Positions 55,370 to 64,000 of a DNA stretch of 64,000 nt are shown here, piece after piece. The DNA comes from Rhabdophis nuchalis (lineage: Eukaryota; Chordata; Lepidosauria; Squamata; Natricidae). Every line of letters starts with the position of its first letter. The first letter of the stretch is position 1. Under the pieces are notes generated by a model. The model had not been told where the DNA came from and did not search any database. It worked only from the letters and a program-made list of their open reading frames with translations. The DNA lies in contig CM077643.1 of assembly GCA_039707465.1 (NCBI GenBank), positions 47,524,605 through 47,588,604 on the forward strand. The letters run 5' to 3'. A program made the position numbers and the translations under genes.

Positions 55370-55762
55370 TAGTGATTTTCAACCTTTTCTTCACCACGGA
55401 CGAGAGGTGGGTTCCTACCTATTTGGTCCAGTTCATCCAAATATGTAGTAACTCCAGCAGACACACGACCGTACCAGTTTTATCCTTGGCAGCACCATCT
55501 TGATTTTCTGTTCTGCACATGCGCAGAATTCCTTTTTTAATATGCACACGCGCAGATCGTTTTAAGTGCACATGCACAAAATTTTTTGGGCGCTGAACCG
55601 GTAGTAATAGCAGCTGGGACCAACCCCTGCCACAGACCCCCTTTAAATACCTTGGTGGCCACAGACCATGGCCATGGACCCCCAAGACTTAACTCAAGAT
55701 TTAAATCATAACATTTCTTCAAGCTTTCGCAGAACCCCTGTAAGGACCACAGGTTGAGAATC
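55370..55762. mobile_element. hAT element, with a second hAT-like MITE inside
   Basis: Left end TAGTGATTTTCAACCTTTTC, right end CACAGGTTGAGAATCAC. Flanks GCTTAGAG and ACCTAGTG share 5 of 8 with central TA. Host sequence resumes at 55630 as CCACAGACCCCCTTTAAATA. Confidence 0.65.
55402..55629. mobile_element. hAT-like MITE nested in 55370-55762, 228 bp
   Basis: Starts GAGAGGTGGGTTCCTACC and ends GGGACCAACCCCTG. Duplication CCACGGAC (55394-55401) and CCACAGAC (55630-55637), 7 of 8. Confidence 0.75.
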
Positions 55763-55883
55763 ACCTAGTGAGCTCAAAGAGGAAATATAATTCAAATATA
55801 ATCCATAATTTGTGGAGTTTTGCCCTCTTAATACTAGACTACCCCACCTCTCCCAAAAATCTGGCAGCTGCAGTCCACTATTT

Positions 55884-56480
55884 CAGGGGTGTCAAACTTG
55901 ATTTCTTTGAGGGACGCATCAGGGTTGTGTTTGACCTCAGGGCTGGGATAGATGTGGCCAGGGTGGGTGCGGTCATCTTGACATCGCTCATGTCAGGGGT
56001 ACCTGTGTTGGCCTGAGCTCTCTGCCAGTGAAAAAATAATAATAATAATAATAATAATAAATTTAATTTGTAGACCGCTCCCTCTCCCCGAAGGGACTCG
56101 GAGCGGTGCACAGGGGAATTAAAAACATACAAACATAAATACATCATAAATATATATAAAAGCAGATTAAACAATTTATCCCTGCGCTAAAACCCAAAAT
56201 ACTAAAAACTAAACCCCTTAAAAACCCAATTAAAACAATTTAAATGTTCAGACTGAGAGGCTGGAAGGTAGGTTAGGCCAGGCCGGCCAGTTGGAATAGA
56301 TACGTCTTGAGCTTTTGTCGGAAGGCGCGGAGGTCCGTGGTTGTCCTGAGGTCGGGGGGTAGGTCGTTCCATAGAGCTGGGCTCCTGAGCTCCATTTTAG
56401 GGTATGATGACCTCCTGCAGCTTTCTGCCAGGGAAAACGGAGCTCCAGAGGCACTGCAGGCCTTGAGTTTGACACCCCTG
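55884..56480. mobile_element. hAT element (CAGGGGTGTCAAAC family), split by a LINE
   Basis: Starts CAGGGGTGTCAAACTTG and ends TTGAGTTTGACACCCCTG. Flanks CACTATTT (55876-55883) and CACTATTC (56481-56488), TA-centred. A LINE 3' end occupies about 56033-56375. Confidence 0.85.
56033..56375 (-). mobile_element. LINE 3' end with (AAT)n tail, nested
   Basis: (AAT)n at 56036-56062, then GTAGACCGCTCCCTCTCCCC, ACTCGGAGCGGTGCACAGGG and the ORF end (GTAGGTCGTTCCATAGAGCT). Same family as 61925-62400. Confidence 0.75.
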
Positions 56481-57897
56481 CACTATTCTGAAAAAGGGAT
56501 ACAACTCTCTGATGCGTATCTTTGCCATGGAATGCTGGCTAGGAAGTGTTGTCAATATGAGCTTATCGACCTTAATAGCGGCTTCCTCCCTGTATTCCTA
56601 TCCCATCACTGGACGTGCACTGCAACCTCTTTAATCCAGACTTCCAAAGTCAGTTTCATAATGTTCAAATCTTGCCCTTCTCACCACCATCCGGGAGTAG
56701 AGGGGAAGTAAAATAATCCAGTTCCTCTGTTGATCTCTCTGTGAATCTGGATGGACGCCGCTAATGCATTGTTTCATAAACATATGTTGTGTCCCCTGAG
56801 GAAAACGGGAGCAGCCGCCCCTGACACTCTGTACCAGTTACACAGACTAATGCTTTAAATATCACTTTTAATACTAATGTCAGATTATTAAAAGTATAAT
56901 CCATTCCGCTGATTGGAACTGGCGAAAGCAAAAAGGATAAGAAGGCTTCTAGCTATGCATTAACACACTTCATGCAGTGCAAAGCCACTTTCTTCAGACT
57001 AAAGCAGAAGGTTCAGAACTAATAGATTCCGCACTTTGCAAAGACTTTTTTTTTTTGTAATTTATACCCAGAGTGAGAAAGAGAGAGAGAGATTTTAGTG
57101 GAAATCTTAATCTGTCGCATGTATTGTGCTGTTGAGCCGGGTGGTAAGTGAGTAACAAGTGCAATATATCTCCAATTTGCTCTGACTAAGCCTCCCGCCC
57201 AACTTCTCATCCGCATGCTTTTAAAAACATTGTCATATGTTTAAATAGAAACGCTAAGGGAGACTAAAAGGCACTCAGCCCAAAGCAGCTTTGCAGAAAT
57301 GTGTTGGAGGAGACTAAAATAAAATGCTTTTAAAAAAAAATTTTTTTTTAAAAACCTTACCCAAATCTCTCAAGAGAGAAAGAAACAAGATGCTCTTGGA
57401 GAATCCAGCTGCTTCTTCTCATCATACTTTCACCCCAGCAAAGCTGGACGCTGGTTGTAAGGATGAAATCAAGTTTGCATCAAGCCAAAGCAACTGACTT
57501 CAGATGAAAGTTAGTGCTCTATTTTATGGAACTAGTCTCTAGCAACACCATTTTTCAAGTCAGTGGCCGCTTTTCCACCCTTCCCTCTTATACCCCACAA
57601 AGTCTGTAGGAGGTGTCAGCCCGAGTTTCTGCTTAATGCTACCTCCCTTTGCTAGGACACATCAAATAGTTTTTCCACCCCACCTCTTTTTGTTTATAAA
57701 GTGGGTTTTAAATATTCCTTTCAAGGACATCTCCCTGGCTTTCCATGTTAATCAGCCTGAGCTAGCATTGAGTCCCGGACTAACCTAGGAGCAAACACTG
57801 GATCAATAAATATAGGAGAGGCATCTCCCCCCCAAGGAGAAATTGCACTAAAACAGCAATGGGCAGTTTGGCTTCTGTGGCCCTTAATCTGTCACCC
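56481..57897. other. Repeat-poor intergenic block, candidate conserved element
   Basis: No transposon seen. Contains OTX/bicoid-type TAATCC words (about 56633 and 56899) and other AT-rich motif clusters through 57320. Not a gene: open frames are short and lack likeness. Confidence 0.4.
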
Positions 57898-58000
57898 ATT
57901 TATTTATTTTTATTTATTAGTTCATTTATATATTTTATCACATTTATTTGCCACCCATCTCACAATTCAAGGTGACTGAGCAGCTTGAGTGCCATTCTGA
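57898..58000 (-). mobile_element. LINE 3' tail fragment
   Basis: (TTTA)n-like tail followed by TTGCCACCCATCTCACAATT and GTGACTGAGCAGC. Confidence 0.45.
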
Positions 58001-58434
58001 AAATCAGAAATTGATACTTCGAATTCCTATCTTCAAAACAGATTGATTTGATTTAGTTTTTCAGGAATTCAAACCTGATTTTTTTCCAATTGAGTCTGGG
58101 AAATAGATTTCTGAATCATCCAATTAACCTGCCAGCTTCTAATACAATAGGACAACATAGTCCAACCTTCCATTTCAAGTCAGAAAGTCAATCTGGTCAC
58201 CTCATGGCTGCTGCTTTGTTGCAATATTTTCAGAGAGGGCTTATTTTCAGGGGAGGTCGTATTTTGGGGAAAACAGGGCAGTAAGACAACAAAGAGACGT
58301 AGCTGTTGGGTGCTGTCTAATGGTTATTGCTATCCAGTGGTTATCTGATCTGATAGCTTAACTGTGATCACATCGGTTCCTGAAATCCTGAAGCACAATC
58401 ACCAGAATGTGGTGGACAACCTTTGATCCTAAAG

Positions 58435-58803
58435 CAGCGAAGGCTAACCTTTTTCTTGTTGCCTGCCAAAAGCGTGCATGTGAGCCCGCACCCATAATGC
58501 AATGCACGCACAACACCACCATCCTCGCACCCCATTTTGGGCCTTGAAAGCCTCCTGCACCAACCTAGAAGCCAAAACAGGGCATGGGGGCACTGCGCAA
58601 GGCCCCAAAATGCAATACGAGTCCCTACCCCGTGCATGCACCTCACCCTCTGCGCATGCACCGCAGAGACCCAAAGACCAGCCGGCCAACGGGAGGTGTG
58701 CACGCATGCATGTTGGAGCTGGGATGGGGTGATGACTGGTGTGCCTGCGGAGAGGGCTCTGTATGCCACCTGTGGCACACCTGCCATAGGTTTGACATCA
58801 TGG
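58435..58803. mobile_element. hAT element (CAGTGATGG family), 369 bp
   Basis: Starts CAGCGAAGGCTAACC and ends ATAGGTTTGACATCATGG. Flanks TCCTAAAG and TCATAGAG (6 of 8, TA-centred). Overlapping open frames are non-coding. Confidence 0.78.
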
Positions 58804-58920
58804 TCATAGAGCTATTGATTTGTATTTATGTGTCCCCTGGGCTAATTTTGAAAACTTTGTGCAAGTAATTCAGAGTTTCCCCTGGGCAGAAATGAAGAAA
58901 GGAATAGTTAGGCATTAGAT

Positions 58921-58993
58921 TAGCTGAGCTGGCTGGAGAATTCTGGGAGCTGAAGTCCTTCAGACTTAAAGTTGCAAAGGTTGGAGACCCCTG
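58921..58993. mobile_element. Foldback hAT MITE, left arm deleted, 73 bp
   Basis: Keeps only the right arm (GGAGCTGAAGTCCTTCAGAC, GGTTGGAGACCCCTG), yet CATTAGAT flanks it perfectly (58913-58920, 58994-59001). Confidence 0.85.
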
Positions 58994-59001
58994 CATTAGA
59001 T

Positions 59002-59895
59002 ATATCAGAAGCACATTAAATCCAGCTTTTAGGAATGCTTTGGGAATTTGGAGCTGCCCATCAAGCACACCGTCCTCTACTGTCTTTGCAGAAGCATCCT
59101 GTCTCTATACACTAGATATCATCATCAAGGAGCCCTCTTCATCTAGTGTCCTCATTAGTATGGAATACAAGTCCAGAAATGGAAAGGACTTTTAAAAGTG
59201 GATTTGAGAATAGAACTGGCATAAATAAATAATAAAAATCATGTTGCAAATGTAAAAATGGTGTGGCGTGTGGGGGGGGGGGGGCGGAATGAGAATTGAA
59301 ATTTGAAAGGGTACCTTGTTTAGCAAATCGGAGGATGTTGACTAAAAGGGGGCAGGAGGTAATTATATGGAAATATTTCCATTTGCACATTTCACTAGAA
59401 GGCAAAGTGGAGAGCGCAACTAATATCTCCACAACCCACCAGAATATTAAGTTTTTCTCTTCTTTTTCCTCAGCCCAGCTACTTCGCACAGCATGCGTTC
59501 TGTCCGAGTTCCCATTAAGGTGAGCGCATCTCCCAAATTATTAATGAACTGAATTTTAGATAGAGTAGAGGAATTTAGTGGCTGGCGTTAATTAAACTAC
59601 AAAACAACTCCTCTTGCTGTGATTTGCATTCCAAGTTGGAGCAATTAATTCGCTCACTTAAACTGATCAAGATTTAATTACCATCACTCTGTGCAATTAC
59701 TCCATAATTAAAGTAATTTGGTTCTTTCCACTTGCTGACACTGTCATTGAACAGCCATTCAGGGTACCAGAAGATGTGATAATTAACGTATAGAATAGCT
59801 GGAGGCAGTTTTCCCCTTCTTGTTTTCCCCTTCTTGTTTTCCCCTTCTCATATTCCCTCTGACTAAGGGGCTGCTTCCCAGCTACTACTTAAAGG
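59002..59895. other. Intergenic; contains an AT-rich motif cluster
   Basis: 59550-59800 is dense in TAATTA-type words and has an octamer ATTTGCAT (59622-59629); candidate enhancer. G-run at 59272-59284. (CCCCTTCTTGTTTT)n, about 2.5 units, at 59814-59847. Confidence 0.4.
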
Positions 59896-60065
59896 CAGTG
59901 GTGAGTCTTCGCAGGCTGGCAGTCTCATCCAAATCTGGTGATTTCTGGAGGTGATCAGAAACAGATAAGCCAGCCAGGAGTGGGATTTGGAGTGTCTCCG
60001 AACCAGCCATAACATTCGCTACAGGTTCTCCTGAACCCGGGCAAACCTGTAGCAGCCCACTCCTG
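59896..60065. mobile_element. hAT-like MITE (CAGTGGTGGG family), diverged
   Basis: Starts CAGTGGTGAGTCTTCGCAGG, contains TACAGGTTCTCCTGAACCCG, and ends GTAGCAGCCCACTCCTG. No clear duplication. Confidence 0.55.
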
Positions 60066-60155
60066 CTGCTGTAGTTATGAATGCATTACATCTGCAGTCT
60101 AATCAAATAAATTGAAATCTGAGCTGCATGTGTGTAAACCCATATTGCCTTAGTT

Positions 60156-60207
60156 CAGGGATGTTGAAGTCCACAAGTCTTAAAGTTCCCAAGTTTGGAC
60201 ATCCCTG
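60156..60207. mobile_element. Minimal foldback hAT MITE, 52 bp
   Basis: CAGGGATG...CATCCCTG around GTCCACAAGTCTTAAAGTTC; perfect duplication CCTTAGTT (60148-60155, 60208-60215). Confidence 0.85.
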
Positions 60208-60524
60208 CCTTAGTTATTCCAGCTAAAAGCTGAAAAAATATTTCAGGAAACGTGGAATGGACAGAAGCTTTTCAGAAATTATGTGTGTATGCATGCATTG
60301 TACATATGTATATGTATTCTTTTTACAACCCTGTAATCCCTTTTTTGGGGATGGAGTCAGAGCAACTGAATGGAGCTGAATGGCCAGATGTCCTTCCTGA
60401 TGCCTCCATAGAGTTTGCAGCAAATATTTTCTCTTTGTGTCCTGATAAACATCTGTCACTGCCTAGAATTGAACTCTCAACCTTCTGAGTGTGAGGCAAG
60501 CGTCTTCACTTCTAGGCCACCACC

Positions 60525-60850
60525 TGGATGATTCAACAGTTTAAGACACTGAGGTTTTCATCTGGAGAGCTGACAGCCCAGTTTCAAGATCCACGTTCCA
60601 CAGAACACAGTGAGTTCCCGTCACTTGCCCAGCTGCTGCCCACCTTACAGTTCAAAAGCAAGCATGCAAATGCAAGTAGATTAATAGGTACCACTGTGGT
60701 GGGAAGATAACTGTGTTCTGTGTGCCTTTTGCATATAGCCATGCTTGCCACATGAACATGGAAATAGACTTGGACAACACTGGCGCTCTCAGCCAAGAAA
60801 CAGAGATGAGCACCATGCCCTAGAGTCAGACACAACTCACAGGAAAACTT
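60525..60850 (+). mobile_element. Sauria-type SINE, old copy
   Basis: Diverged head (GGATGATTCAACAGTTTAAG), middle GCATGCAAATGCAAGTAGAT, tail CCCTAGAGTCAGACACAACT. It is followed directly by the (TG)n run. Confidence 0.7.
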
Positions 60851-60852
60851 TT

Positions 60853-60893
<41 letters not shown>
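60853..60893. repeat. (TG)n microsatellite
   Basis: About 20 TG units at the 3' end of the SINE. Confidence 0.95.
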
Positions 60894-60898
<5 letters not shown>

Positions 60899-61619
60899 CA
60901 AATCATATTATTCACAACAGTACTTTCTGTAAACCACTGGATTGAAGTTTTGACAACCTTATTTTCCGGGCTGGAGTAGTTTTCTGAACTGCTCAAACTC
61001 ATACCTTATTCAGTGTGACTGTGGGATGACCTTACAACATTTATCTAAATAAAATGAACACACCCTTTTAGATAATTAGAAATAACTACACAAAAAAAGG
61101 GCAATTACATCTAATATATGCTTCTCCCAACAAAATTCAGAAAATGGTTGTCAGTTCCTCAAAATCTAGCCTGTGGATTCCCCACCCCCGCCCCAGTGCT
61201 CTGAAATGACTTTAAAGTAGAAATAACTCTTTTCTGACTTCATATTGCTTGTCTGCATACCCCTCTTGTGTTAATGTTAATAATCCCTCCTTAATGGATA
61301 TTTTTCCCTAAGCCAGCTGAGATGCAAGGCACTTTATGGTTGCCTTCCGGCAGATTTGTGTTACTTGGATCAGTTTGTTTTCATTATTTGGAGATTTGAG
61401 GATTTGGTCAGTTACATTTAGATGGATTCTCTGGGAAATAGACTGGCTTCTCCTACTTTGTGCCTTTGGTCTGGGAAAGCAGTACTCTCAGTCTCAAAAA
61501 AATTCTTCTGTTCCACATTTCAGAGAAAGCAGTAGAAATCAATTAAATCCCTTCTCACCAACAGTAGCTATCTTCAATTTAGGAGCCCAGATTTCACCAT
61601 TCTGAATTCATTGGGATTA
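60894..61619. other. Intergenic, unassigned
   Basis: No gene or named repeat. Confidence 0.35.
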
Positions 61620-61705
61620 GAATGAGATTAGAATGAATGAGCTGGAAGGGACCATGGAGGTCTCCTAGTCCAGTCCCCTGCTCAAGCGATCTGCAGGAAG
61701 TTAAA
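61620..61705 (-). mobile_element. CR1 LINE, 3' tip
   Basis: Reads GAGCTGGAAGGGACCATGGA and TCCTAGTCCAGTCCCCTGCT. Confidence 0.7.
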
Positions 61706-61924
61706 ACCCACCCCTTCTCCTAGAAAATGAAATATTTTAGGAAATGTTAAAAGGGTCGAATATTTTCCCCTAAAAGGGAGGCAGAAACTCACACACACAC
61801 ACACCTTTGTCAATGGGCCATTAAGGCCTGAGCCAGACCTTCAGGCAGAACCATAATAGGAAACCCAAAGCCCTTTCATTACATTATCACCCAGCAACAG
61901 GTCAACCAAGCTTGGGATTCAAAA

Positions 61925-62400
61925 GATAACCTATTTATTTATTTATTTAAATTTATATCCCGCCCTTCTCCACAAAGGACCCAGGGCGGCGCACAGGAAA
62001 TTTAAAAACATACAAAATACAATAAATATAATTTAAAAAACTATTAAATAAACCTATCCTGCGCTAAAACCAAATTTTAAAAACCCAATTTAAAACTACC
62101 TAAAAGTCCCCATGGGAGGTTAGGCTAGGCTGGCTTGTTGAAACAAATATGTCTTAAGACATTGGCGGAAGAGGCGGAGGTCGGTGATGGTACGTAATTC
62201 AGGGGGTAGGTCATTCAAGAGGGCTGGCCCCGCCACAGAGAAGGCTCTTCCCCTGGGTGTCGCCAGTCGGCATTGTCCGGCCGACGGCACCCTGAGAAGG
62301 CCCTCTCTGTGGGAGCGTATCGGTCTAAGGGATATATGGGGCAACCTACAGAGTTGCCCCTGCATGGCCCTCTGGGAGTCTGATAATCAATCAGAATACA
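61925..62400 (-). mobile_element. LINE 3' end (SVAGP family)
   Basis: Minus strand carries an 81-codon frame (62365-62120) with TPRGRAFSVAGPALLNDLPP and FRQCLKTYLFQQ, the classic C terminus of L2-group LINE ORF2. The 3' UTR and (TTTA)n tail follow. Reference for the related copies in the window. Confidence 0.75.
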
Positions 62401-62460
62401 AGCTCAAATTGAAAAACCCGGAGAGGGCATAAAACCCAGGGACTCTCAGCATCTGAGAGA

Positions 62461-62890
62461 AATGTGGCTTATGACCACAAAAGTGGCTTACGACCAGTGG
62501 TGGGATTCAAAAAATCTTACTATTGGTTCTGTGGGTGGGGCAGAGGAAGGAAAATATCCATTCCCTCCCCACTCCAGGGGAAGGTTACAGCAAAATCCCC
62601 ATTTCCTCCCGATCAGCTGGGACTCGGCAGGCAGAGGGGGGTGGGGCCAATCAGAGGTGGTGTTTACCGGTTCTCTGAACTACTCAAATTTTCCACTACA
62701 GGTTCTTCAGAACTGGTCAAAGGCTGCTGAATACAACTCTGCTTATGACTGTCCTTCAGCCTTACACCATTGCAGCATGGTCATGTGATAAAAAATTTGG
62801 ACGCTTGGCAACTGGCATAGAGTTATGACAGTTGCAGTGTCCTGGGGTCATGTGATCACCTTTTGCGACCTTTGGATAAGGAAGAAACCA
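62461..62890. mobile_element. Tc1/mariner-type MITE split by a hAT-like MITE
   Basis: Blocks 62461-62494 and 62742-62880 belong to the CAGGTAGTCC family (GCAGCATGGTCATGTGATAA, GACAGTTGCAGTGTCCTGGG). Terminal repeats not clear. Confidence 0.6.
62495..62741. mobile_element. hAT-like MITE (CAGTGGTGGGATTC family), 247 bp
   Basis: Starts CAGTGGTGGGATTCAAA and ends GCTGAATACAACTCTG; duplication CTTACGAC (62487-62494) and CTTATGAC (62742-62749), 7 of 8. Confidence 0.78.
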
Positions 62891-62903
62891 GTAGGACCAT
62901 AAT

Positions 62904-63035
62904 CAGTGGTGGGTTTCAATTGACTTTACTACTGGTTTGCTCGTATGTACACTCGTGCAACATGTCCGGGTGGGTGGGCCGGAGCCTTCCGCCGCTGCCA
63001 CCGATCCAGGGTGAACTGGCAGAAACCCACTTCTG
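62904..63035. mobile_element. hAT-like MITE (CAGTGGTGGGTTTC family), 132 bp
   Basis: Starts CAGTGGTGGGTTTCAATTG and ends GCAGAAACCCACTTCTG; duplication ACCATAAT and GCCATAAT, 7 of 8. Confidence 0.8.
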
Positions 63036-63078
63036 GCCATAATATAAATCAAAGCTGTATTGAAACCTGCTTTGTAGT

Positions 63079-63868
63079 AATACAATAATACAATACAATA
63101 CAATAGCAGAGTTGGAAGGGACCTTGTAGGTCTTCTAGTCCAACCCCCTGCGTGGGCAGGAACCTTATACCATTTCAGACAAATGGCTGTCTAACATCTT
63201 TTTAAAGACTTCCAGGGTTGGGGCATTCACAACTTCTGGAGGCAAGTTGTTCCAGAGGTTAATTGTTCTAACTGTCAGGAAATTTCTCCTTAGTTCTAAG
63301 TTGCTTCTCTCCTTGATTAGTTTCCACCCGTTGCTTCTTGTCCTGCCCCCAGGTGCCTTGGAGAATAGTTTGACTCCCTCTTCTTTGTGGCACCCTCTGA
63401 GATATTGGAACACTGCTATCATGTCTCCCTTGGTCCTTCTCTTCATCAAGCTAGACATACCCAGCTCCTGCAGCCGTTCTTCATATGTTTTAGTCTCCAG
63501 TCCCCTAATCATCTTGGTTGCTCTTCTCTGCATTCTTTCCAGAGTCTCCACGTCTTTTCTACATCGTGGCGACCAAAACTGTATGCAGTATTCCAAGTGT
63601 GGCCTTACCAAGGCACTATACAGTGGCATTAACACTTCACGTGATCTAGATTCTATCCCTCTGTTTATGCAGCCTAGAACTGTGTTGGCTTTTTTGGCAG
63701 CTGCTGCACACTGCTGGCTCATATTTAAATGGTTGTCCACTAGGATTCCAAGATCTCTCTCACAGTTGCTACTATTGAGCAAGGTACCATCTATACTGTA
63801 CTTGTGCATTTGGTTTTTCTTGCCTATATGTAGGACCTTAATTTTTTCACAATTGAATTTCATTTTAT
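63079..63868 (-). mobile_element. CR1 LINE, 3' part with intact 232-codon frame
   Basis: The minus-strand frame 63863-63165 is uninterrupted: KFNCEKIKVLHIGKKNQMHK, NHLNMSQQCAAAAKKANTVL, LVRPHLEYCIQFWSPRCRKD and RTINLWNNLPPEVVNAPTLE, the C-terminal third of CR1 ORF2. 3' UTR and tail (ATACA)n follow. It is truncated at its 5' end at about 63868. It is the least decayed LINE in the window. Confidence 0.93.
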
Positions 63869-64000
63869 TAGATATTTGAATTTCATTTTATTAGATAGTT
63901 TCAAACTTTGATTTATTTTAGTAATACTTTTGAGCTTTAGTATCAGAAGTGGGAAAGCTATTGCTAGTGTTGGCCTTTTTTTAAAAAAAAAATAGTGTTT

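Noticed and set aside
63247..63879. 210-codon plus-strand open frame
   Set aside because: It is the antisense shadow of the intact CR1 frame on the minus strand.
35400..64000. Exons of a neighbouring gene such as PELI2
   Set aside because: No conserved protein segment with splice sites was seen; frames of any length are LINE or hAT derived.

Overview
The window is vertebrate nuclear DNA and most likely comes from a snake, or at least a squamate reptile. Reasons: BovB-tailed tRNA-derived SINEs of the Sauria type, a second squamate SINE of the Squam1 type, many 3'-truncated CR1 LINEs ending in short pentamer tails such as (TATTC)n or (ATTGT)n, L2-like LINE ends, and a dense population of short hAT and Tc1/mariner-type non-autonomous elements. 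There is no bacterial, phage or CRISPR content.

The one protein-coding gene I can support is TMEM260 on the minus strand. Six coding exons are present: exon 1 at 34966-35059 (within a CpG-rich promoter that extends to about 35390), then 25144-25175, 24213-24364, 8543-8720, 6492-6605 and 1780-1959. All five introns have GT-AG ends, the phases agree, and the six exons add up to 750 nt = 250 codons with no stop, roughly the first third of the protein. The remaining exons lie beyond position 1. TMEM260 is an ER multipass protein known as an O-mannosyltransferase for IPT/TIG domains of plexins and of the MET and RON receptors. Its likely active-site motif, GGDSGE, is split by intron 1.

Positions 1-34965 are therefore TMEM260 introns; 35.4-64 kb is upstream intergenic DNA. 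In other amniotes the upstream neighbour is PELI2 and the downstream one OTX2; neither is seen here. Introns and intergenic DNA are packed with transposable elements, often nested. At least a dozen short foldback or hAT-like elements are bounded by 8-bp target duplications with TA in the centre (nnnTAnnn). A second hAT-like group has 8-bp duplications with A at position 7. Two Tc1/mariner-type MITE families have TA duplications. A ~965-bp TTTAAATC-rich element is present twice in opposite orientation. One probable solo LTR and fragments of a Penelope-like repeat with a hammerhead-like core were also seen. Several repeat-poor stretches rich in homeodomain-type motifs (15.5-16.3, 20.6-21.3, 56.5-57.3 and 59.55-59.8 kb) are candidate conserved regulatory elements.

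I found no unknown gene system. The most distinctive signal is the TA-centred target-site preference shared by several hAT families, together with very small internally deleted copies that still carry intact duplications.
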